In this document: positions 29,096 through 37,126 of the stretch, piece after piece
Numbering within the stretch: the stretch's first letter is position 1
Layout of the letters: every line of letters begins with the position of its first letter
Assembly: GCF_039545035.1 (NCBI RefSeq)
Contig: NZ_BAABRO010000012.1
Location: 124,001-188,000, forward strand
Length of the DNA stretch: 64,000 bases
Direction: 5' to 3'
From: Novipirellula caenicola
Lineage (GTDB): Bacteria; Planctomycetota; Planctomycetia; Pirellulales; Pirellulaceae
Translations under genes and position numbers: made by a program
The notes under the pieces: generated by a model
Seen by the model: the letters and a program-made list of their open reading frames with translations, nothing else
What the model was told of the DNA's origin: nothing
The model's database searches: none

Positions 29096-29980
29096 ATGAA
29101 TAGGCTGCGGTTCACTGGTTGTGTTGATTCGGATGCATTGGCTCGCAAAAATCGACGTGCCCTTGAGATTCGTCACGAGATCGCTGAATCGCTCGGTCGA
29201 TCCGCACTCGAAGCAATCGATCAAGGCCAATACCTGACCGACCATGGCCTGGTCGATTGGTCGGCACAGATCAACGCGGCTGCAGCGGCGAAAATTTCGA
29301 TACCACCCAATATGGTCCTTCCGACTGCGGCTGCACGACCTGATGGGGATGGAGATGCCGAGACGCAAGTGACCGTCGCTAACGAAACCACGCTGGCCGC
29401 CGCTCACGCCATGGTCGCAGAGGGACATCGTCCGTTGGCACTCAATTTTGCCAACGGCGTTGAACCAGGTGGTGGATTCTTGCGAGGTGCGACCGCGCAA
29501 GAGGAAACACTGTGCCGATCCAGTGCATTGTACGCCACGCTGTTTGGCGATCCGATGTACGACTTCCATCGTGACCATGATCCGGCCGCCTCGAGTGACT
29601 GGGCGATCTTGTCGCCCAATGTCCCCGTGTTCCGCGATGATGTGGGAGTTGAATGCGCCCCACCGTGGTCGCTAGACTTTCTAACCTGTGCCGCCCCCTA
29701 CGCTCCCGCGATCGGCCGGATGGATGCCGAACCGATGCTCCGCAAACGGATTCATCGTGTTCTAGCGATCGCTCGTGCTTACCAGTACGAATCGCTTATC
29801 CTCGGCGCGTGGGGATGTGGAGCGTTTGCCAACGACCCGCTACAAACGGCGAAGGATTTTCGCGATGCACTGGAGGGTGATTTCGCCGGTGTTTTCCAGC
29901 GAATCGTATTCGCGATCACCGATTGGTCGGACCAGCGAAGGTTTCTGCGGCCATTCTGCGAAGTCTTTTCGGATCCGTGA
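29096..29980 (+). CDS. Microbial poly(ADP-ribose) glycohydrolase (DUF2263/TIGR02452)
   Basis: 294 residues from ATG 29096, chosen because GAAGGAG lies 5 bases upstream. The PARG signature is intact: PGGGFLRGATAQEE, with Gly125-127 and Gln135-Glu136-Glu137, the GGG-X(6-8)-QEE catalytic loop. Preceding 'ALNFANGVEPGGG' and following 'LCRSSALYATL' also match the bacterial-type family. The macro-domain-like C-terminal half has ILGAWGCGAFANDP. It should cleave ADP-ribose polymers or protein-linked ADP-ribose in the cytoplasm. No ADP-ribosyltransferase gene is present nearby in the window. Confidence 0.85.
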   Translation: MNRLRFTGCVDSDALARKNRRALEIRHEIAESLGRSALEAIDQGQYLTDHGLVDWSAQINAAAAAKISIPPNMVLPTAAARPDGDGDAETQVTVANETTLAAAHAMVAEGHRPLALNFANGVEPGGGFLRGATAQEETLCRSSALYATLFGDPMYDFHRDHDPAASSDWAILSPNVPVFRDDVGVECAPPWSLDFLTCAAPYAPAIGRMDAEPMLRKRIHRVLAIARAYQYESLILGAWGCGAFANDPLQTAKDFRDALEGDFAGVFQRIVFAITDWSDQRRFLRPFCEVFSDP

Positions 29981-30095
29981 GGAACGAACGCGACTCCGCC
30001 TCACCTTATTGCATCTCACGTGCAAAAGGGTTTGCCGGCAAACCATGACTCACACGTCGTCATCTGGCTTGACGGGTGGCAACGACTTCCATCAA

Positions 30096-30805
30096 TCAAC
30101 TCAATTCATCTTCGATGTCGTCTGGCTGGGCAACCGTGTCAGCGATCGAGCGGCGAAGGATCTCGCCATAACGTTTTCGCATACGGTGCAGTGACATCGC
30201 CACCGCTTCGGCACTCATTCCCAACTGTTTTCCAATCACATCACGAGGCAGCCCGCCGGCCAAGTATGGCGACAACGCATCGAACAGCGCCGTTTTCTCT
30301 GCCCTCTGTTAATCGGCCCGCTGTTCGCACACGACGTTGGTCAACAACGCGTCGACCCGACAGCGATCAAACAACAACTCCGGCGTGCAGGTGTCACTCA
30401 ACGATTCCTGGTACTGCTGCTCGAAATCATCGGCATTGATCGTTAATGTTTTGACGTGCCCGCCGCGACGCTGAGTTGTCTTGTGACGCCAGTCATTGGC
30501 CATGAAGTTCTTCAGCGTGGCCAACAGAAACGCTCGGAAACGTCCTTTGTCCTGGTCATCCGCCACCAGCAAACGCTTTTCTAATAGGTGGGCAAAGAAT
30601 CCTTGGATCAGGTCCACGCATCTTCTCGCTGGTGTCCGCGTCGTCGCGCGAACGCATACAGCGGGTACCAGTAGATGCTGCACAGATTGTCCAGTGCCTC
30701 GCGTGACTCTGGCAGGTCGTGATCCCCGGCGCGAAGCACCATGCTCCACTGAGTGCTTTCGAACACCGCGTGGGACGGGCAGGCGATTTTCGAGCAAGAG
30801 TTCAT
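30096..30805 (-). pseudogene. ECF sigma factor, frameshifted and with internal stop
   Basis: The frame from 30805 encodes the start of a planctomycete ECF sigma factor (FESTQWSMVLRAGDHD, YWYPLYAFARRRGHQRED). Near 30610 homology moves to another frame: DLIQGFFAHLLEKRLL, KGRFRAFLLATLKNFMANDW, RRGGHVKTL. That frame meets a TAA at 30309-30311 but then continues in the same frame through a region-4-like helix pair (IGKQLGMSAEAVAMSLHRMRKRY) to a stop at 30096. The intact relative at 61727-62470 shows the same order of blocks. One frameshift plus one nonsense codon separate promoter-binding region 4 from region 2, so the gene is dead unless recoded. Confidence 0.85.
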
Positions 30806-31012
30806 GGATGTTAGCAGCGTAAGACGAGTCGAGCCTTTATGGGCAGTTTACTCCGCTGGAAAACGAAGGCCAATTCACCGCGTCGACGAATCTTTGGCAA
30901 TCTTCACAAAATCGTACAAAAAGCTTGTTACAGAATCGTGGGAACCGGTTTAAGCAAGTCGCGGAGGAGTTTTCTGACTCTGCCCCCAACTCCACTTTAT
31001 CGGACCGATCCC

Positions 31013-31267
31013 ATGAAACTCATCGAAAAACGCCCCCATCGCCGAAGCCGCCCCGGACGTCACAAGTATGAGCGTCCCCGTTCACGACGAGTCCTTCTAG
31101 AGTCACTCGAACCGCGCAACCTGCTGCCCACGATCACGGTCACCAGCCTGGACGACAATCTGATCGAGGACGGCAAGGTCACTCTTCGTGAAGCCTTACC
31201 CTGTCATTCAAACAGCTTTCGCTCCGCTAACCGAAGTAGATGGCATCCCGAGGACGTTGGTACGTGA
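31013..31267 (+). pseudogene. N-terminal remnant of an LEPR-motif surface protein
   Basis: From ATG 31013 the frame encodes a highly basic leader (RRSRPGRHKYERPRSRR) followed by LLESLEPRNLLP and then TITVTSLDDNLIEDGKVTLREAL. LEPRxLL is the export/anchoring motif found at the start of large planctomycete surface proteins, and the second block is the start of a CSLREA-type repeat region. After LREAL similarity ends and the frame stops within ~22 residues, so only the first ~60 codons of what is usually a very large gene remain. It is divergent from the ruined sigma factor, about 200 bases away. Confidence 0.75.
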
Positions 31268-31407
31268 TCAGCAACGCCATCCGCTGACCGCAAGAGAAAC
31301 ATTGGTGCCAGGACTTGGCTGGCAAACCACCGGCAAACGATTTGATCACGGAAGCGTCGCAGCCAAAAGCATCAAACTTGGTTTGGCATCTCCGGCGAAA
31401 TCGCACT

Positions 31408-32085
31408 TTAGACAGGCCGCGATGATTCGCCGCTGATCTGTCGGATGCAATTATCAATGTCCCAGTGATCTCGAACCGAGACGATACGACCGTCCTGGAC
31501 CGTCGCCTGCGAAGCTCCCTTGACCTCAACCCAGCGACCTGTTGCGGCGATTCCCAAAAACTCGCCGACATGCTTTTTGCGGACGCACCAATACGCCGCA
31601 AACGCATTGCCCTGAGTGATCATGCTTTCCACTGTGAGGGTCAGTGGGTTGAACGCCGAAAGCACGTGAGAGACACGATGGCGAATGACGTCACGACCGT
31701 GGCGAACCTCGCCCTCCGAAAGAATCTCAACATCCTCGGACATCATCTCGTCAATGAGTGCTAGATTTCGATGATTGTAGACTCCGTCGAACCAGCGGCG
31801 GCAGAATGCGGTAAGATCGTCTTTAGGTTCGCTGCAAACGTACGCGGAAACTGGAAGCTCAATCACAGGGTCTCGCTGGTTGTATGTTTCGACCACGTCG
31901 CCGAGCGTTTGCATCAGGACCGGTCCTCCCTGCTCGAGTTTTCGGATCACTCGATCACTGTAGCCCGCAAGTTTGGCAGCGGCTTCCTGCGTTAGGCCCA
32001 GTCGCGTTCGTCGATCCTTCAATGCTTTCCCGTCTACGGGCAAACCGCGGTTGCTGCTAGATGCTTTGCTGTCCATGACCTTCAT
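31408..32085 (-). CDS. HTH (XRE-like) protein with C-terminal SnoaL-like domain
   Basis: 225 residues from ATG 32085; the frame is open 38 codons further upstream, so the start is uncertain. Residues ~15-70 form an XRE-type helix-turn-helix: LKDRRTRLGLTQEAAAKLAGYSDRVIRKLEQGG. Residues ~95-220 resemble a SnoaL/NTF2-like cone fold: FCRRWFDGVYNHRNLALIDEMMSEDVEI and ending RIVSVRDHWDID. The fusion suggests a one-component regulator whose pocket binds a small hydrophobic ligand. The gene reads away from the 101-base tandem array, whose first unit begins about 205 bases upstream of the chosen start. Confidence 0.7.
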   Translation of the reverse strand: MKVMDSKASSSNRGLPVDGKALKDRRTRLGLTQEAAAKLAGYSDRVIRKLEQGGPVLMQTLGDVVETYNQRDPVIELPVSAYVCSEPKDDLTAFCRRWFDGVYNHRNLALIDEMMSEDVEILSEGEVRHGRDVIRHRVSHVLSAFNPLTLTVESMITQGNAFAAYWCVRKKHVGEFLGIAATGRWVEVKGASQATVQDGRIVSVRDHWDIDNCIRQISGESSRPV

Positions 32086-32290
32086 TAGTTCGAGTGACGT
32101 TTGCGAAATTCGAAGCAGGTAGGTGCCTTTCAGTAGTTTAGCCGTTTTGACCAACGCCATGAAGCATTTCGGAGCCGCGTTTTTGCCAGTGCAACACAAG
32201 CCGATGCGTCAGCGAGGGAATCTCGATCATGACTCGCTCTCTTGCTGACGCGTCGGGTTGGGATTGGTGATCACAACCATGACGTCGTCC

Positions 32291-33015
32291 CGGCCGCTCA
32301 CGCGTCGCGGCTCAAGGGATGTTTGGCCTGAGCCGTATGCCGTAAGGCATCGGGTCTAGCTTGTAAGTTGCTGCTGAGGTTCAATGGAACCCGGCCGCTC
32401 ACGCGTCGCGGCTCAACGGATGTTTGGCCTGCGCCGTATGCCGTAAGGCATCGGGGTTAGCTTGCACGTTGCTGTTGAGGTTCAATGGGACCCGGCCGCT
32501 CACGCGTCGCGGCTCAAGGGATGATAGGTCTGAGCCGTATGCCGTAAGGCATCGGGTCTAGCTTGTACGTTGCTGTTAGGATTCAATGGGACCCGGCCGC
32601 TCACGCGTCGCGGCTCAGGGAATGTTTGGTCTGAGCCGTATGCCGTAAGGCATCGGGTCTAGCTTGCACGTTGCTGTTGAGGTTCAATGGGACCCGACCG
32701 CTCACGCGTCGCGGCTCAGGGGATGTTTGGTCTGAGCCGTTTGCCGTAAGGCATCGGGTCTAGCTTGCACGTTGCTGTTGAGGTTCAAAGGGACCCGGCC
32801 GCTCACGCGTCGCGGCTCAGGGATGATTGGCCTGAGCCGTATGCCGTAAGGCATCGGGTCTAGCTTGCACGTTGCTGTTGAGGTTCAATGGGACCCGGCC
32901 GCTCACGCGTCGCGGCTCAGGGACGATTGGCCTGAGCCGTATGCCGTAAGGCATCGGGTCTAGCTTGCACGTTGCAGTTAGGGTTCACCGGGGACCCGAC
33001 CGCTCACGCGCTTCG
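32291..33015. repeat. Tandem array of seven 101-base units able to form branched hairpins
   Basis: Units start at 32291, 32392, 32493, 32594, 32695, 32796 and 32896, with a truncated eighth at 32997. Spacing is 101 bases except one of 100. Units are nearly identical along their full length. Each carries a small hairpin ATGCC-GTAA-GGCAT, a pair CGGGTC/GACCCG enclosing ~31 bases, and CGGCTCA/TGAGCCG arms. The TGAGCCG arm can pair either with the CGGCTCA 14 bases before it or with the one in the next unit. The period is not a multiple of three, and no frame is conserved through the array. It lies between the HTH-SnoaL gene and FKBP copy 2. Confidence 0.95.
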
Positions 33016-33563
33016 AGGTTGCGACTCTATCACACTCATAACGTCGTTCCTGCCGCGGCCAACTTCCTCGATTGCAGTTTCCCCTTCCGACGACTTGAAC
33101 AACTCCGTTCACCGCCAGCCTGCCGCTCTTCGATCCCCTGCGGGGCCTCGTCATGCCGTTTCACGACAGCCTCTCGCGTTTCGGTGCCGTCAGTGCAGCG
33201 GTGGATGCTGCGGTCGCTTGGCAGCAATGTTTGCTTCTGCCGCCGAACCGAGGCACGCAAACACCGCGATTCGCCGAGTGCGACCGATTTTCAGCGGAGT
33301 AAAAGTGGCATTGTCTATCCCAAGTCAAACGTGCGAATGACGCGACTATCGAGCCCACGCCAACGTCGCGTCTCAAGTAAGTGACACAATGAAAGCAACG
33401 CTTCCCGAATGACGGACTTTCAAATATTCCCTGTTTTCGCTAACCTGCCCAACGAAGAGTTGGGAACCGGCGACGAATGCAGGCCCCAACGAGGAATTTG
33501 GAGGCAGGGTTCGCTTCCGATGGTCATTTTGGATTGACGCGAGACTGGAGCGCTGGAACGACG
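33016..33563. other. Non-coding stretch between tandem array and FKBP copy 2
   Basis: 548 bases. No recognisable gene up to ~33430. From about 33438 (TTCGCTAACCTGCCCAACGAAG) the sequence is the duplicated leader shared with the region upstream of FKBP copy 1. The copy here carries an extra ~35 bases around GGCGACGAATGCAGGCCCC. Confidence 0.5.
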
Positions 33564-34100
33564 ATGAAGAGTTGGTTGCCATGGTGTCTATCGAGCGTCG
33601 TGTTTTTGTTTCCGGGTTGTCGCTCTACCGAGAAACCCACCCCAAGCATTTCTCCAGCGTTGACATCTCCGGATGCCGCAAAGGCGAGATATCGACAAAT
33701 CTCGTTTGTCGACAGTCCCGAACTGCGATCCGGAACGGGGGCAATGGATGAGGATGCCGACCTTGAATTCTCTGCGACCGGTTCAGGACTGAAGTATCGG
33801 ATTCTACGCAAATCCGACGGCGTGAAACCGACCGCCGACGACACCGTGACCGTTCACTATCGTGGCTGGCTCAACAGTGGCAAAGTGTTTGACAGCTCCT
33901 ACGAGCGAGGCAAACCAACCACCTTTCCGTTGCAAAATGTCATCGCAGGTTGGACCGAAGGCGTGCAGCTCGTTGGCGAAGGCGGCATGATCGAACTGTG
34001 GGTGCCATCGAAGCTCGGCTACGGCGAACGCGGTTCTCCAGGCTCCATTCCCGCTCACTCGAACCTTCACTTCATCGTCGAACTCGTCGACGTCGACTGA
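33564..34100 (+). CDS. FKBP-type peptidyl-prolyl isomerase lipoprotein, copy 2
   Basis: 178 residues from ATG 33564, which directly precedes the signal sequence MKSWLPWCLSSVVFLFPGC; the PGC ending is a usable lipobox-like site. A linker leads to the FKBP domain (~residues 65-178): TVTVHYRGWLNSGKVFDSSYERG, then LQNVIAGWTEGVQLVGEGG, then GYGERGSPGSIPAHSNLHF. It should act as a peptidyl-prolyl isomerase outside the cytoplasm. It is a close paralogue of the copy at 13916-14452 and, unlike that one, has an intact signal peptide, so it is probably the functional member. Confidence 0.85.
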   Translation: MKSWLPWCLSSVVFLFPGCRSTEKPTPSISPALTSPDAAKARYRQISFVDSPELRSGTGAMDEDADLEFSATGSGLKYRILRKSDGVKPTADDTVTVHYRGWLNSGKVFDSSYERGKPTTFPLQNVIAGWTEGVQLVGEGGMIELWVPSKLGYGERGSPGSIPAHSNLHFIVELVDVD

Positions 34101-34132
34101 TGCTGCATCACAGCCAAGTATGAGGGTTGGTG

Positions 34133-34285
34133 GTAGCGGAAGTCGCGGGCGACTTGTTGATTTAGTGTACGATGGACTTCCTAGTCCGTCGAATCCACCA
34201 TTGACGGACTAGGAAGTCCATCCTACACCCTTTGCCGCAGGAAACTTCACTAAATCAACAAGCCGTCAAGACTTTCGTCGTGTTC
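34133..34285. repeat. Nested palindromic element (C interrupted by D containing B)
   Basis: GTAGCGGAAGTCG (type C left end) is followed by D arms CTTGTTGATTTAGTG and CACTAAATCAACAAG, a perfect 15-base inverted repeat. Between the D arms lies B: GGACTTCCTAGTCCGTC...GACGGACTAGGAAGTCC. After D the type-C sequence resumes with TCAAGACTTTCGTCG. The arrangement looks like sequential insertion. Confidence 0.75.
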
Positions 34286-34485
34286 ACCCGCCGCCCCGAA
34301 TCTCGTCAGCAACAGCGGATCGATTGAGCCGCGACGCATCAGTTTTGAAGTTGCTGTTTTTGTGCCGGAGGCACTTTCTGCAATAGCCTTAAACTTTAGT
34401 CCAAGGTAATCGGTTCTGAAATTGGCACCCCGTCGCGGAGCGACGTTCTGTGGCGAACGATCAGTCACAAAGTGACGACAGGCTG

Positions 34486-35686
34486 TAGCCACGGACGTGA
34501 GTCCGTGAAAGAGGACGCACCCCGGCGCACAAAGTCGCGAAGCGACGGCAGGTGTTGCGGCCACAGTGCAACGTACCTGAGTTGCAGCGAAACAGTTAAA
34601 AGATGAGAGATTAAAAAATGGAGATAACGCCGGAAATCCGTTCTGTCGAGAACCGTGTTGTCCGTCACATTTTTCTGTCGCATCAATTTTTCTGTCGCCC
34701 CATCGTCCGGGCCCACCGAATCGGACCGCAGATTCTCAGTCCATCCCGTTCGATTGTGCAAGCGCGCTAAGGCCATATGTAAGGACAGAAAGATTGGTGC
34801 GACAGAAAGATTCAAAAACCTGAACACTGAACTATCTATCCTGGTGCCAACCATCCATCCAGTGCTACCCGTCGCAACGCGCCGACAAGCTATAGCCACG
34901 GACGTGAGTCCGTGGAAGAGGACGCACCCCGGCGCACAAAGTCGCGAAGCGACGGCAGGTGTTGCGGCCATAGTGCAACGTACCTGAGTTGCAGCGAAAC
35001 GGTTAAAAGATGAGAGATTAAAAAATGGAGACAACGCCGGAAATCGCGTTCTGTCTCGAACCGTGATGTCCGTCACATTTTTCTGTCGCACCAATATTCC
35101 TGTCGACCCATCGTCCGCGTGCACCGAATCGAACCGCAGATTCTCAGTCCATCCCGTTCGATTGTGCAAGCTCGCTAAGGCCACATGTAAGGACAGAAAG
35201 ATTCAAAAACCTGAACACCGAACTATCTATCCTGATGCCAACCATCCAACCAGTGCTACCAGTCGCAACGCGACGACAGGCTATAGCCACGGACGTGAGC
35301 CCGTGGAAGAGGACGCCCCCGGCGCACAAAGTCGCGAAGCGACGGCAGGTGTTGCGGCCACAGTGCAACGTACCTGAGCTGCAGCGAAACGGTTAAAAGA
35401 TGAGAGACAAAAAAATGGAGACAACGCCGGAAATCGTGTTCTGTCACGAACCGTGATGTCCGTCACATTTTTCTGTCGCATCAATTTTTCTGTCGCCCCA
35501 TCGTCCGGGCACACCGAATCGAACCGCAGATTCTCAGTCCATCCCGTTCGATTGTGCAAGCGCGCTAAGGCCACATGTAAGGACAGAAAGATTGGTGCGA
35601 CAGAAAGATTCAAAAACCTGAACACCGAACTATCTATCCTGGTGCCAACCATCCAACCAGTGCTACCAGTCGCAACGCGACGACAT
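34486..35686. repeat. Three tandem ~400-base repeat units
   Basis: Units begin with TAGCCACGGACGTGAG at 34486, 34893 and 35284 (spacings 407 and 391); the third ends near 35686. Each contains CCACGGAC-GTGA-GTCCGTGG (partly degraded in unit 3), the minihairpin GTCGC-GAA-GCGAC, and the inverted TTTTTCTGTCGCA... / ...GCGACAGAAAGATT motifs. Unit 2 lacks 17 bases between two GACAGAAAGATT direct repeats, as expected for slippage. Open frames through the units are by-products of repetition. The array occupies most of the 1691-base stretch 34101-35791. Confidence 0.9.
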
Positions 35687-35791
35687 GAAACGTTTCTGCC
35701 GGATGCGTGTTCTGATTAGTGACACTATGTGATGGCTTGATTCAGCCTTTCGATGAGCCTTGATGCGGCTAATAGGATCGCTGTCGGCAGT

Positions 35792-36880
35792 TCATTCATT
35801 AGCTTCCGTTAAGTCGGCCGCCTCCTGTACTGCTTCGTCGGCGTCCTGCTTGTCGCCGGCGTCCAACTGGGGTGCTTCTTGGTTTGATTCAGCCTCCGGT
35901 TCATGACTGAGCTCAATCAGCAATGGGAAATGGTCCGAGCCTATGAACTCAAGCGTTCTCAACTCGGCGACTCGGAAGTCGTCGGAGTGAAACAGGTAGT
36001 CAAGTGGATAACGCAAATACCAAGAGGTCGCATCGTAGGTCGAATACATGCCGCGTCCCTTTCGAGGATCGAGCAAGCCACTGACCTCCTGAAACAAGTT
36101 AGTCGTTCGTGACCAGCCGACATCGTTCATGTCGCCCAGCACGATGGCGGATTTATCCTTCGCAACTTCGCGACCGACAAGCACCAATTCGGCATCGCGT
36201 TTCACGGTACTCTCGCCAGGTCTTGGTGGATTGGGGTGAACGGCAAACAACCGCAATACTTGCCTGTTTCGCAAACGCAGGGTGGCATCGATGGAAGGAA
36301 TCTCGTGTTTCACCATTGACCGAACGCGACAGGAATCCACCTGCAAATTGCAGTAAAACGCAATTCCATAGCCATTCTCAAGAGGATGCTTTTTGGCGAA
36401 ATCGAATTGTTCGTCAAGCGCCGCAAGCGAATCGAGCCACCGCGAGTTGACCTCGCAAAGCACCAGTACGTCTGGCTTTTCTCTTCGCACAATTTCCAAG
36501 ACCGCCGCTGCGTTGTCGTTCTCTTGGAGGACGTTCATTGAAATAATTCGCAGTCGTGCCGCTGGATCTTGCTGCTGCGCCCACTGGACACTTTTTGGCG
36601 CGAACGGCATGTAGGGAAAGATCCAGTACCCTTGAATGGCGCAGGCTACCAGCAACCCCGCGGCCAGCCACTTTGTAGGACGATGTCGACGAACAAGCAG
36701 CATCACGGCAAGCGTCACAAGGTAAACGCAGAGAAGTTGGACCCGCGGATAATCGCCAACGCGGACCCACCACCAATTGACCGGAATCAGCGGCGCAACG
36801 GCAGTGACGATCAGTAGCCCACACCAAACACTCCACAGTATCCATTGCCAACTTCGTTCTTTGACACCGTCGTTGTTCAT
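35792..36880 (-). CDS. Membrane-anchored endonuclease/exonuclease/phosphatase-family protein (YafD-like)
   Basis: 362 residues. Three hydrophobic segments (~13-32, ~42-60, ~70-88) precede an EEP-fold catalytic domain. Motifs: RIISMNVLQEN with the first Asn, PDVLVLCEVN with the metal-binding Glu, GDMNDVG, and the terminal GSDHFPLLIEL with the catalytic Asp-His pair. Family members cleave phosphodiesters of nucleic acids or lipids; the domain should face the periplasm if the N-terminus is topologically like YafD. The C-terminal ~35 residues are acidic low-complexity. Its ATG overlaps the TGA of an upstream coding fragment (ATGA), a sign of former translational coupling. Confidence 0.8.
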   Translation of the reverse strand: MNNDGVKERSWQWILWSVWCGLLIVTAVAPLIPVNWWWVRVGDYPRVQLLCVYLVTLAVMLLVRRHRPTKWLAAGLLVACAIQGYWIFPYMPFAPKSVQWAQQQDPAARLRIISMNVLQENDNAAAVLEIVRREKPDVLVLCEVNSRWLDSLAALDEQFDFAKKHPLENGYGIAFYCNLQVDSCRVRSMVKHEIPSIDATLRLRNRQVLRLFAVHPNPPRPGESTVKRDAELVLVGREVAKDKSAIVLGDMNDVGWSRTTNLFQEVSGLLDPRKGRGMYSTYDATSWYLRYPLDYLFHSDDFRVAELRTLEFIGSDHFPLLIELSHEPEAESNQEAPQLDAGDKQDADEAVQEAADLTEANE

Positions 36881-37098
36881 GGCTGTTCCGAGGTAATTGC
36901 GTAATCGGCGGTTACAAATTCGGCCCCAATATTGCGAACCGCTGATTTGCCTCGACAGGTCAGGTCGCTGATGAAGGCGAATTGATCACGAAGGTCAAAT
37001 GGATACGCTTTGACTTTATAATGGGTGCCCCATGGCTCATCCGCTAACATCACCAAGACCGGTTCGCTGTATTCTAAATAGGCGCTCGTATGACTAAA
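36877..37098 (-). pseudogene. 3' fragment of a gene once coupled to the YafD-like gene
   Basis: The minus-strand frame is open from a TGA at 37099-37101 to a TGA at 36877-36879 and reads SAYLEYSEPVLVMLADEPWG, then YPFDLRDQFAFISDLTCRG, then AEFVTADYAI. Composition is convincingly protein-like, but no family was recognised. Its stop overlaps the ATG of the next gene (ATGA). On its upstream side the frame breaks exactly where a palindromic-element fragment (37092-37126) begins, so the 5' part was removed or displaced at that element. An internal ATG could give a peptide of ~57 residues. Confidence 0.5.
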
Positions 37099-37126
37099 TC
37101 AACCGGCCGTTGACGACCTCCGCTAC
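37092..37126. repeat. Fragment of the C/D palindromic element
   Basis: GACTAAATCAACCGGCCGTTGACGACC...CGCTAC is the reverse complement of the C/D junction seen at 34133-34170 (GTAGCGGAAGTCG...TTGATTTAGT). It sits at the truncation point of the coding fragment 36877-37098. Confidence 0.6.

Noticed and set aside
32291-33015. CRISPR array
   Set aside because: The repeats are conserved through the full 101-base period, with no unique spacers, and no cas genes are present in the window.
34465-35184. 239-codon minus-strand frame through the tandem repeats
   Set aside because: Its translation simply repeats with the DNA units, changes frame after the length-variant unit, and has no recognisable domain.
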